The notes under the pieces: model-generated | Told to the model about the DNA's origin: nothing | What the model saw: only the letters and a program-made list of their open reading frames with translations | The model's database searches: none | Shown here: positions 55,801 to 64,000 of the stretch, piece by piece | Layout of the letters: each line of letters opens with the position of its first letter | Numbering within the stretch: position 1 is the stretch's first letter | From: Forficula auricularia | Lineage: Eukaryota > Arthropoda > Insecta > Dermaptera > Forficulidae | Direction: 5' to 3' | Length of the DNA stretch: 64,000 nucleotides | Assembly: GCA_024734495.1 (NCBI GenBank) | Contig: JALMQS010000085.1 | Span: 27,155,766-27,219,765 of the forward strand | Position numbers and translations under genes: made by a program

Positions 55801-58800
55801 TCCATACTACTATTATCAAGTAAGAGAAATAATTACATTTATCTGGAAAAACTAAATTAGATTAGATTAATTCAATTTAGTTTTCAATTAAATAGCAATT
55901 AATAAAAAAAAAACTTTAAAAATGACATATATTTCAAATCTTAGATCATATAATTAGATAAATTTTAATTTATATTAAAAATAATTTGAAAAAAAACATT
56001 GATTAAACTATTTTTCAAATTGCCAATAGAAGTAAACGATAATCATGTCTTCTACAGGGTGATTCAAAGAAACGGGTGATTTTGAAAATTAAATAATTTT
56101 ATGAAAACAAATTTTTTTTAAAAATTTATTTATGTCATTTTATAGTAAAAATATTGCCATTTAAGAATACATAGATTACAATTTATTTTTACTTTACCAT
56201 ACAGGGTATGGTAAAGTATTGTAATCGTGCATGAAAAAAGTGTTTTTTTTATTCATTTTTTCGAAATATCTCAAAAACGGCTTAAACTATTTTGATTAAA
56301 AAAAATTGACCTAAACCATGGGATTTCGGTCTACAAAAAAGCCTAATAAGTGAACATCGAAAAAATTATATTTTTCGTAATAATAATTGTTTTATCAAAA
56401 TGTTTGTTAGTTTGTGCGTTACCAAATTTTGTGGACGAGCTAGCTCAAAAACTAGTGTGAATATCGAAACCAAATTTCACACGTAGTTTTGGTCCATTGA
56501 GATTATGAGCTGATTAGATTTTGGTGCATATCGACCCAAAATTAAGGGGGTGGAGGGGTTAAAAATTAAAAATCTAGGCCATTTGAGCAAACTCAACCAA
56601 ATTTTGTATACATAATCAGTGGGACCCCAGAAGTCTAAAAATGCAAAAACTAACCGCCCTCCTCTACATGATTATAAATAATTTTATTAAATATTAAATA
56701 TAAGAGAGGGGCCGGTTGTATGGTAAAGTCAAGTGGATGGCCACATCAGAACACGTCAGCTTATTTGAAGATGACATCTTACAGTTGAGCTCTTTTTCTA
56801 CGCACACATTTCTGCAGTCTCTTCGTTACATTGTTCATGGTTTGACGTAACATCTCAACCGGAATTTCGGCAATTACTTTTCGGATCTTGGCTTTGAATT
56901 CTTCCGTTGTATCAGGTCGACTAAGAAACACTTTGCTTTTAACCTACAAAAAGAAATCACAAGCTGACAAATCAGGGGATCATTGAATGTCACCGTTTTT
57001 CGAAATCACCCGTTCCCCAAACAATTGGTGTATATCAGCCGTCGATATCCGTTGAATAATGTTGGAAATCTCCTCAGTTGTTGGACAATTAAGGTTTCAA
57101 GCATGGCGACGTAACGATTCGATGGGACTGTAATCGCATGGCCATTCTCGTCCTCAAAAAAAATAAGGGCCCTATCATACTGTATGATGACATACAACGG
57201 AAGGATTGAAATCCAAGATCCGAGAAGCAATTGCCGAAATTCCAGTTGAACCATGAACAATGTTACATGAGTCTGCGTAGAGAAGGAGCTCACCTGCAAG
57301 ATGTCATCTTCAAAAAAAGAAATTATACTGTATGTATTCTCAAATGGCATTATTTTTATTATAAAATGACATAATTAAATTTTTTTTTTATTTGTTTTCA
57401 TGAAATTATTTAATTTTCAAAATTTCCCGTTTCTTTGAATCACCCTGAATTAGATTCGAGATGAAATGAATTATTTTTAATTATATGTGAGAAGATTTTT
57501 TTTCCACCCTGCTGACTACTACAATTAACTGTAATACAAGTACATAAGTTACAAGTGTTGGATTTTAAAAGTACATTAATTTTAATTTTCTATACAAGAT
57601 TTTATTTTTAATATATTTTACCTGAATTCCAATTGTTTTCCAAACTTTAAAAAAAACAAGTGTCCACATCCCGGCAATACACCCTCACATATAATATTTT
57701 TTTTAAAAAAAGCTTGGAAAACAATTGGAATTGAGGTAAAATATATCTTCTTCCAGATTTCTACGTCTGGCGATGCTTCTCTGTTCCCAATTTCCAAGTT
57801 TCACGTTCCCAGACATCCACAATCTCGAGATTTCTGGAACTCATAGCCTCGTTCACCTCGTCCATCCAAGATCGCCTGGATCCTCTTTTTCGTCTTTCTG
57901 GGGCGATCTAGAGCCTTTTTTGGGATTCGTTCTTCGTCCATCCTTTTTACGTGTCTAAACCAAACTAATTGTTTTTGGGGATCTAGAGCCTTTTTTTGGG
58001 ATTCGTTCTTCGTCCATCCTTTTACGTGTCCAAACCAAACTAATTGTTTTTGGGAATCTAGAGCCTTTTTGGGATTCGTTGTTCGTCCATCCTTTTTACG
58101 TGTCCAACCAAACTAATTGTTTTTGGGGATCTAGAGCCTTTTTTGGGATTCGTTGTTCGTCCATCCTTTTTACGTGTCCAAACCAAACTAATTGTTTTTG
58201 GGAATCTAGAGCCTTTTTTGGGATTCGTTGTTCGTCCATCCTTTTTACGTGTCCAAACCAAACTAATTGTTTTTGGGGATCTAGAGCCTTTTTTGGGATT
58301 CTTTCTTCGTCCATCCTTTTTACGTGTCCAAACCAAACTAATTGTTTTTGGGGATCTAGAACCTTTTTTGGGATTCGTTCTTCGTCCATCCTTTTTACGT
58401 GTCCAAACCAAACTAATTGTTTTTGGGGATCTAGAGCCTTTTTTGGGATTCTTTCTTCGTCCATCCTTTTTACCTGTCCAAACCAGACTAATAATAAGAT
58501 CCCCGTCCATGTTCATTCGGTAAAATATATTAAAAATAAAATCTAGTATAGAAAATTAAAATTAAATTATACTTTTAAAATCTGACACTTGTAACTTATG
58601 TACTTGTATTACAATTGATTCAGGCCTTGACACTGGTCTCGATTAGACCGAAACCAGACAGCAAAAATTAGAATATTTCCACATAAAGAAAGATGTAAAT
58701 AATATTTGAATCTTATTTGTAAAAAAGCCTATTCACCCGCTTTGCCTAGTAAATAAACTCTCCAAAAATCCCTTTAAATTAAATTAATCTTGCCAGTTTT

Positions 58801-61800
58801 CTTAATAATTATTATTATTTTCAGGCCCTGGGTTATAATAATCAAGCTCTACAAAATGGAATGCAAAATACAATGATGGGTAAATAACGAAATAAATTTA
58901 AATTTCTAAATTTGATTTATTTATTAAAATTAAATACTAATTTATTTCTCTTAGATTATTCCCAACTACAACAAAATCAGCAGCAGCAGCAGCAACAACT
59001 TCAACAGGATCAACAACAAACTAATTTTTCTCCAAACGATGTGCCGCCTCTGCCCCCGGGTCCCCCGCCAGCCAACAATGAGAAAGATGAGCAAGATCCT
59101 CCGCCCCCAGGCACGGCCGACACTATTCCAAAGAGAAACTTTTTCAACCAACCCGCTAATACAGGTGATTGACATTAAAACAGAATAAATGCTTCGAAAA
59201 CACTTCCGATATCTCTCACATTAATATCGAAAATTAAATATATATAGGGTGGTCCAGAAAGAAATTCATTTTTGAAAATAGAAAGAAAACAAAACTATTA
59301 TATTTAAAAGCGTTTAATCTTATACAATATATAAAGTTTATTAAGGTAGTTGTTTCGCGACAATACTAGCCAACAGTTAATGCTAGAGTCTATAGAACAG
59401 ACAATAAGGATTCATAATTCATAAGCCCAAAACTTTTTGCTGTTTATGTACCGATTCTAGCCAATCCCGTGCTCATTTGACAAATCTGGCACCATTGTAA
59501 GAGATTGAATATTTTTATATTAAAATGACAGATAAAATACATTTTTAAAGGTCGATTTATCACTTATAATTACACAAGAGCTTTTTTTTGCCGAAGTAAA
59601 CTTGACATTTTAATGAGAATTTTGTTGCCTGGCAACTAAACGAAAAAAACTACCTGTGAAAAAATTACGAGTCCGTAGGACGGGTAATTTTTTCTGGTAG
59701 TTTTTTGAGTTAAATTGCCCAAAGGCAACAAAACTCGAATTATAAAATATCAAGTTTACTTCGACCCAAAAAAAAGCTTGAGTGTAATTCGGTAAGACAA
59801 TTTAATGAATCAATACGTAAATCACAAAATTAACAAAATTAAGACATAAATTAGTTTATTTAATTTAGAGGAAAAGTACAATTGTTAAAAATACAATTCT
59901 TATAAACAACTTGATAAAAAATAAATAGGAAAATAAAAATAAAAAAATAATCGTATAGGATCTGAAATAAAAACATAAAATTAAATAAGATTTGTTTCCA
60001 AGCTATATAAAAAAGCCACTTGAACCACTTTATTTGTAAACACACCTGTTAATTAAAAACAAACAAAAAATTTCTAATTTTAATATAATATAATAATATT
60101 TGCTTTAACCTATTAGTGGGTTTTAAAATTAAAAAACCAATTAATAAATAAAACATAATTGAAAAAATAAAGCTAGGTTCAGTTTTGTCGCTGGAAAAGT
60201 TAGGTAAACTTTTTCGCTGTCATAGTGACAAAAACACCGTTGCTTATGGGACTTTTAGTGTATGAATTAAATTGTCTCTATAAAAATCGTTTTGTTATTT
60301 TTTAACAAATGTAATCAACGCCCACCTTATGAAAATTATAATTTTGAAAAAAATCTAGCTCATGCGCGCTTTATACATCTTTCGCTGGTTAAATAAATAC
60401 GCTGTTGCCAAATTATTTTTAGTGTAAATTTTTGATTATACATTTTTCATTATTTATTCATTATTATCTCAGAAATTGTGTTGTAACTATGAATTAAAAT
60501 TTTTCTTAAAAAATGTATTAGTTATTGTTTAATGTTGGTTTAGTTTTTTATAAAAATGGTAAGAAGGGTTTCTTAATTATAATTAAATATGTATGTAAAT
60601 TTTCCGATATCCCGTATAGTGCAAATGTATAAGAGTCTGAAAAAACTCTGATCTTTTGACTTTGCTGTTTCCAGAACTATATTGTTCTTTAATTTCTGTT
60701 TCGCCACCAATCGATGCAGAAGGATTTTAACAATAATCTTTCTAAATTTCAAAAAATCCTATGAAACACCATTTGTGCGGACCAACTATTCTTAAATGTA
60801 ATTTTAGTTTTTTGAAAATTCATTCATCAAGATAACGTCCTTGCTTGGCTGTTGCAGACACTCTTCCACCAAATGGGCACGAAAATTTTGAAAAACTTTA
60901 GTAGGATTCTCTCTTTGAAATGGTCTTCCATTTCTTGGCCGAATACCTACAGCTTCCATTGCCGCAATATTGTTGGATTATTAGCGTATACCTCGCTTTT
61001 GCGGTGTCCCCATAAAACGAAGTCTACATGGACTTAAATTAGGACTCCTCGGAGAAGCCAGGTTACGTCACTCCTCCGTAGATATCAGTTTTCTAAGGAA
61101 ACATACCCCTTATCGCCGCGTATGCTCTCATTCACCATATGGGTTTTCTTAGCAATTTTTTGAAATTTCGAGCTAGATTATTACTTAAATACTTCTGCAT
61201 CGATTGGTGGCGAAACGAACATTAAAGAACAATATAGTTTCGGAGATATTAAAATTTCCAAAGATAGAAGTTTTCCAGACTCTTATACATTGCACTCTGC
61301 GGTTGATACTCGGAAAGTTTTTACATACATATGTTTATTGCAATGGGCGAAACCCTTTCTTACCATTGCTATAAAAAATTAAAAACCAACATTATTAACA
61401 CATCAACTAATACATTTTTTAAGAGGAATTTTTAATTTATAGTTATTACACAGCTTCTTGTGATAACAATTAATGGTATGATGAAAAATTTACACTAAAA
61501 ACAAAAGTCAGTTGGCAACAAACGCATTTATTTAACCTAAAAAGTGGGTTAACTTTAGTACTTTAGTACTTGACGTTTTTTCAGCTTCAAGCCATTGTCG
61601 CAACAGCTTTTCAATCGCTTATTAAGAACTTTTTGTTTTATAAATCTCCCTTTATAATGTACTTTATCTGACATTTCTATGATAAAAATATTCAAGCTTC
61701 GACAATGTTGCCAGATTTGTCAAACGAGCACGGGATTGGCTAGTAGGGGTACATAAACAGCAAAAAGTTTTGGGCTTATTAATTATGAATCCTTATTGTC

Positions 61801-62848
61801 TGTTCTATAGACTCTAGCATTAACTTTTTGTTAGTATTGTCGCGAAACATCTACCTTAAAATCGCACTTAATCAATCATAATTATTTATTGAACACGAAT
61901 AAATAATAGAATAAAACTATAACATTCCGATCAACTTATTCTGCGATCGTTCTCAAGTATGGAGCACCCACTCCGATTTTTTCAATCGGAGTGGGTTCTC
62001 ATACTCGAGAACGATCGCAGAATAAGTCGATCGAAACGTCATAGTTTTTTTTCTATTATTTATTTGTGTTCAATAAATAATTATAATTGATTATATGTGT
62101 ATTTAATAAAATTTCAACTCTTAATAAAATTAATCACAAAAATAAAAGCTTCAACATATAAAATATTTCTATTTAAAGAACATTTGATAAAATTTTGACA
62201 AAGCATCTCCGATAAAGCCATCTCCCCCCCCCCCCCCCCCTGGGATTTAATTTATCTCAACAACTCACTAATATGTTTGTTTTTTTGTTTTTTATGTTGA
62301 TAGGTTTCGCTCCAATTAAATTTAATTTGCCAAACAAAAAAGCTGGTCTTGGCTATATTCCGAACTTTAATCAAAACCAACAACAGCATCAGCAACAACA
62401 ACAACAACAACAACAAGGAACTGGAGGAGGCAAAAAGAAAAGGAAAAAAAATAAAAATGGGAAAAATAATAATAATAACAATAATGGCGCTAATAATAAT
62501 AATAATGGCAATAATTTAATGTTTGGGAATAATTTTGCTTCGGTGCCGTTGCCTGGCGAGTGTCCGGTGGTGTTTGCACCCCCACCGCCTCCCCCACCCC
62601 CTCCGCCTCCCACCCCCACCCCCGCCACCTCCACCACCACCACCACCTCCCCCTCCGCCCGCCTCTTCGCCCTCCACTGCTCCTTCACTATCATCAGGCA
62701 ATTCGCAATTGATGTTGGGTTCTTCCCCTTCGTTTGGGAATCCAGTGCAGGGCCTGACTGGGATCTCTACTCCCTTTAAACACCCGCCACACGCATTTAA
62801 ATCCGTTTCCAATGAGCATTCGGCTGAAGATTGGCCTGATAGTTTAAA
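49741..62848 (+). CDS. LENG8: LENG8/Thp3-like protein (SAC3/GANP family), 5' half, five exons
   Basis: Exons 49741-49844, 55780-55819, 58825-58879, 58955-59164 and 62304-62848; every junction is GT...AG and phases fit (2, 0, 1, 1). The N-terminus is Q/N/Y-rich (HWQYPPYQQMYNYG, AYNNPYYYYQ), as in LENG8. Exon 4 is poly-Q then PPLPPGPPP. Exon 5 has IKFNLPNKK, poly-Q, a nuclear-signal-like KKKRKKNKN, poly-N, poly-P and finally SAEDWPDSLK, which matches the conserved DDWP..LK block before the SAC3/GANP domain of LENG8. The PCI-type core would lie beyond the window. Homologs act in the nucleus in mRNA processing and export. The end of exon 5 is one frame away from its start (shift within 62575-62660). 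Confidence 0.75.
49845..50868. other. Intron 1 of the LENG8-like gene, left part
   Basis: 50110-50200 has an inverted pair around CTTGGTAGGTTTCAC. 50270-50710 belongs to the foldback family of 30944/31415, with its own inverted halves (TTTGGTGATCCATCCGAGTG and complement). No exon recognised. Confidence 0.5.
50871..51232 (-). mobile_element. tRNA-derived SINE (copy 2)
   Basis: Near-copy of 16786-17137 in the same orientation; B box GGTTCGATTCC in the head (near 51166), poly-T on + at the 3' end. It splits an older palindrome (50760-50870 with 51233-51290). Confidence 0.85.
51800..52066. mobile_element. TIR/foldback element with hammerhead-like core
   Basis: Ends ATAAAGTTGT...TATGCAAAT and complement, about 55 bp (51800-51855, 52010-52066). 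The centre has a second inverted pair (TTCTTAGCAA and complement) and the ribozyme-like motif at 51965. Confidence 0.65.
51965..52005 (+). ncRNA. Hammerhead-like motif, GTT cleavage triplet
   Basis: Stem I GCC/GGC, CTGAGGA, stem II TCAAC-AAA-GTTGA, GAAAC then GTT. It fits the core order with unpaired A/AG next to stem II. Confidence 0.45.
52482..53767 (-). mobile_element. mariner copy 2
   Basis: Same family as 27543-28827, opposite orientation, TA at both sides. The sequence outside its 5' transposase end (TATTTCAGAGAAAATAAGAG) is the same as beside copy 1; the other side differs. Confidence 0.9.
52556..53585 (-). pseudogene. mariner transposase, three frameshifts
   Basis: Nearly identical to the intact copy at 27725. 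One-base indels: a lost G in the codons after residue 17 (FRKGK), an extra A near residue 111, and an extra base near residue 321. The three catalytic Asp codons survive but not in one frame. Few other changes, so a young pseudogene. Confidence 0.9.
53887..54075. mobile_element. Near-perfect 189-bp hairpin MITE
   Basis: Arms of about 88 bp with only a few mismatches around CTCATGCCATAGG; starts TAAGGTAAAAGCACCAATAG. TA on both sides suggests Tc1/mariner mobilisation. Confidence 0.8.
54190..55185 (-). mobile_element. Jockey/CR1-like LINE (copy C), split by hAT MITE
   Basis: Minus strand: tail near 54193, MTSRDWNSLPATIFPATYNL, then decayed thumb sequence up to about 55185, 5'-truncated. It is a different subfamily from copies A and B; its 3' UTR matches the 3' end of the SINEs at 16786 and 50871. 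Confidence 0.8.
54849..55116. mobile_element. hAT MITE with internal C tracts
   Basis: CAAGGGCGGATCC ends, exact 8-bp duplication GGTCAGAC (54841-54848, 55117-55124), 268 bp. It contains runs of 15 C (54986-55000) and 19 C (55070-55088). Confidence 0.92.
55195..55500 (+). repeat. PLE-related single arm with hammerhead motif
   Basis: 55205-55270 repeats 24402-24450; 55330-55410 repeats one arm of 25505-25735, with CTGATGA at 55368, stem II GAAGAC/GTCTTC, GAAAC, TATA, GTC intact. A second, decayed arm on the minus strand is at 54100-54150. Confidence 0.6.
55335..55410 (+). ncRNA. Hammerhead ribozyme motif, type I
   Basis: Complete core (CTGATGA, stem II of six pairs with CAA loop, GAAAC, TATA loop, GTC). 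Stem I: GA/TC next to the core, then a large internal loop and ATTTAT/ATAAAT. Confidence 0.5.
55780..55819 (+). CDS. LENG8: LENG8-like exon 2 (40 nt)
   Basis: After TTTTTTTCAG; completes the Gly codon and encodes YGQAYNNPYYYYQ before GTAAGAG. Too short to show as an ORF; recognised from phase and composition. Confidence 0.7.
56055..57447 (-). mobile_element. mariner-like element with CAGGGTGATTC ends, interrupted
   Basis: Inverted ends of about 100 bp starting CAGGGTGATTCAAAGAAACG; TA on the left, AA on the right. The ACTTTACCAT repeat (56195-56765) sits between the left end and the transposase. In intron 2 of the LENG8-like gene. Confidence 0.8.
56776..57355 (-). pseudogene. mariner-like transposase fragment
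   Basis: Minus strand, shifting frames: FFEDENGHAITVPSNRYVAM before a truncated core, then KSKVFLSRPDTTEEFKAKIR and KVIAEIPVEMLRQTM to the stop. The pattern (VTV.s.RY..ML, KSKV, VIAEI) is that of a DDE group common in arthropods. First and second catalytic motifs are not intact. Confidence 0.65.
57520..58620. mobile_element. Foldback enclosing a LINE-derived minisatellite
   Basis: Arms of about 100 bp (57520-57622, 58519-58620; AATACAAGTACATAAGTTAC and complement). A second inverted pair at 57615-57740 frames the LINE fragment. Content: RTE-like C-terminus (57750-57910, minus) then tandem repeats. Confidence 0.75.
57893..58495 (-). repeat. About nine tandem repeats of 65-77 bp made from RTE coding sequence
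   Basis: Each unit on the minus strand encodes about QLVWFGHVKRMDEERIPKKA in its frame, the conserved RTE tail motif. The natural downstream sequence follows once at the 57750-57910 end. Units drift by one-base indels, so long frames on both strands are artefacts. Confidence 0.85.
58825..58879 (+). CDS. LENG8: LENG8-like exon 3 (55 nt)
   Basis: After TATTTTCAG; encodes ALGYNNQALQNGMQNTMM plus one base, then GTAAAT. Phase 0 in, phase 1 out. Confidence 0.7.
58955..59164 (+). CDS. LENG8: LENG8-like exon 4
   Basis: After TTTCTCTTAG; D (split codon), YSQLQQNQ, poly-Q, NFSPNDVPPLPPGPPP, acidic NNEKDEQDPPPPG, ending NQPANT plus one base, donor GGTGATTG (weak). Confidence 0.75.
59337..61862. mobile_element. 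Large TIR element in intron 4, with nested pieces
   Basis: Arms of about 165 bp (59337-59505, 61697-61862) with AAGGTAGTTGTTTCGCGACA outermost. Inside: a foldback 59565-59790, AT-rich DNA, and an inverted pair 60610-60735 / 61190-61300 enclosing a minus-strand transposase-like trace (60780-61150) with SEVYAN and RPRNGRPFQRE. The family of that trace is not certain. Confidence 0.6.
61866..62097. mobile_element. Foldback palindrome with degenerate GAAACGTC core
   Basis: About 100-bp arms around CACTCCGATT...AATCGGAGTG. The right arm has GATCG...CGATCGAAACGTC, like stem II plus GAAAC of a hammerhead, but the CTGANGA box is altered. Confidence 0.65.
62304..62848 (+). CDS. LENG8: LENG8-like exon 5 with internal frame discrepancy
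   Basis: The start frame (GFAPIKFNLPNKKAGLGYIP to the proline tract) runs on to a non-conserved tail and a stop at 62779. The plus-one frame after the tract gives SSPSTAPSLSSGNSQLMLGS to SAEDWPDSLK and a good donor (AAAGTAAGC). One indel between about 62575 and 62660 would unite them. Confidence 0.7.
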
Positions 62849-64000
62849 GTAAGCCTTTATCATTGAACTTTTACTTTAAATATATTACCCAGGGTGCGCT
62901 TCAACAGGAGAGTTCTTAAGGATGTTCCCTAATGATTTTCATGCAATCCTTTTAAGGTAGTTCTTTCACAAATGCAAAAATTCAAGAAGTCTTTGAAACT
63001 TGGAATATAAGTCATTAAAAGCATAATAAACACACTGTTAACATTTGAAGACGATTTACCACACCAAACATGAAATAATTGCAATTAAAAATGACATTTT
63101 TAAAATAGAGTAGATAGGGAAAGGGTGGGGATATGATCATAATTTTATTTTTTTTCATTGAAGGACTTTCACCATCTTGATGAAAAACTAATATTTGTTA
63201 GAATAATATATTTGGAGTAACTTAAAAAAAAATTGAAATTATTTACCAAGTAGTTTTGATAAAAAAAAAAAAACATTTTTGGGCGATTATTTTTAGTGGA
63301 GGAGATATATGCACAATGGCTTGGAAACGGTCCGGCTAGTGTGTGTGTATCCATATTGAGATTTCGTAGTGTGAGTGGACAGTCACGTTAAAAAAAACAT
63401 AACCTAAAATTTTAGTTCGGTTCATATTTATAGAGTGGTTACGAGGCTAAAACTTTTTGTGTGGATTGTCGCGAAAGAACCTCCTTAAAACTTTGAATAC
63501 ACATATTTATAAGTGTCCTTTATACGTATAAATTTTTTTCAATAGACCTTGGGCCACTAAATTTGTAAATAATCACATTTGAAATTTGCATATTTAACAC
63601 GCGAACCCTATCCCGATTGATGTTAAAGCGACTGTTTCATTAAATAACAATCGTAATTTACTTGAAATTATTTTGAAAAACTTAGAATCATTAACTGAAG
63701 ATATAAAAAATATTTTTCTGTTAAAATAATTGTATCAAGCGGTATTCGTTTTGTATGAAAAATGTTAAAAGTTAGGTAATTTTGATGGTTTTCGTTTTTT
63801 CTCTCATGGCATGACAAGTGAGAGATGGCGATAAAATCACTTAATTTTTCCATATCTAAATAACTTCTGCACCAGCATTTGAGATTTTTAGCTAATTCTC
63901 TCAACCTAATTATACTGTTCTCATCTAGAATTTCGCATTGAGCTGTTTCATGAAGTGTTTTTTTTTTATTCTTTGTCTTTTGGCGTCGGTAAGAATGCAA
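62849..64000. other. Intron 5 of the LENG8-like gene (partial)
   Basis: No next exon is visible before the window ends. 62951-63490 is bounded by TTTTAAGGTAGTTCTTTC and its approximate complement, a short relative of the element at 59337. Confidence 0.5.
63668..64000 (-). other. Unidentified open frame at the right edge
   Basis: 110 codons open to the edge on the minus strand (SIIRLRELAKNLKCWCRSYL, LSDFIAISHLSCHERK). Composition is less simple than random AT-rich frames, but I recognise no domain, and it lies within a + strand intron. It could be the end of a TE or of another gene. Confidence 0.25.

Noticed and set aside
57893..58495. CRISPR-like repeat array
   Set aside because: Units are contiguous with no unique spacers, derived from LINE coding sequence, in a eukaryotic genome.
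58058..58546. Long open frames on both strands across the 58-kb repeats
   Set aside because: They are translations of a tandem repeat in several frames. Only the minus-strand RTE motif has meaning, and it is a relic.
62389..62863. Minus-strand glycine- and leucine-rich frames
   Set aside because: Antisense of poly-P, poly-Q and poly-N codons of the LENG8-like exon 5.

Overview
The window is AT-rich eukaryotic DNA with spliceosomal introns (GT...AG, pyrimidine-rich acceptors), two kinds of host gene and a very dense load of transposable elements. Full-length and broken mariner, Tc1, hAT, MULE, R2-like, jockey/CR1-like, RTE-like and Penelope-like (PLE) elements, a Ty3-type LTR element and tRNA-derived SINEs together point to an arthropod, most likely an insect. 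The order cannot be fixed from sequence alone.

Left two thirds (1-42 kb): a tandem family of four C2H2 zinc-finger genes on the + strand, named ZNF-A to ZNF-D here. They share one architecture. A 70-nt first coding exon encodes a short N-terminus. After a long intron comes a 138-141 nt exon with one C2HC finger, then a 62-70 nt intron, then one exon with 6 to 12 C2H2 fingers. Exon 1 of ZNF-A lies left of the window. First exons of B, C and D are at 8479, 23251 and 37930 and are too short to stand out as ORFs; I recognised them because they are conserved in triplicate and their phase-1 donor fits the phase of the finger exons. First introns are inflated to about 2.8-9.7 kb by transposons. The ends of B, C and D are damaged: B by an LTR-like insertion that itself carries a MULE, C and D by frameshifts.

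Mobile DNA is nested several layers deep. Examples: ZNF-B last exon > LTR-like element > MULE (9-bp target duplication) > SINE and LINE; foldback > integrase-like fragment > mariner (27.4-29.2 kb); LINE > hAT MITE (54.8 kb). Many palindromic foldbacks carry the core of a type I hammerhead ribozyme, as expected for PLE-derived DNA.

Right quarter (49.7-62.8 kb): the 5' half of a host gene on the + strand, recognised as a LENG8/Thp3-like protein (SAC3/GANP family). Five exons are visible, all with matching phases. Introns 1, 2 and 4 are filled with transposons. The conserved end of exon 5 is in a different frame from its beginning, the shift falling in a proline-codon tract. The gene continues beyond the right edge.

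Between 42 and 49.7 kb there is no convincing host gene, only remnants of LINEs, hAT elements and homopolymer tracts, including a 57-nt run of C.
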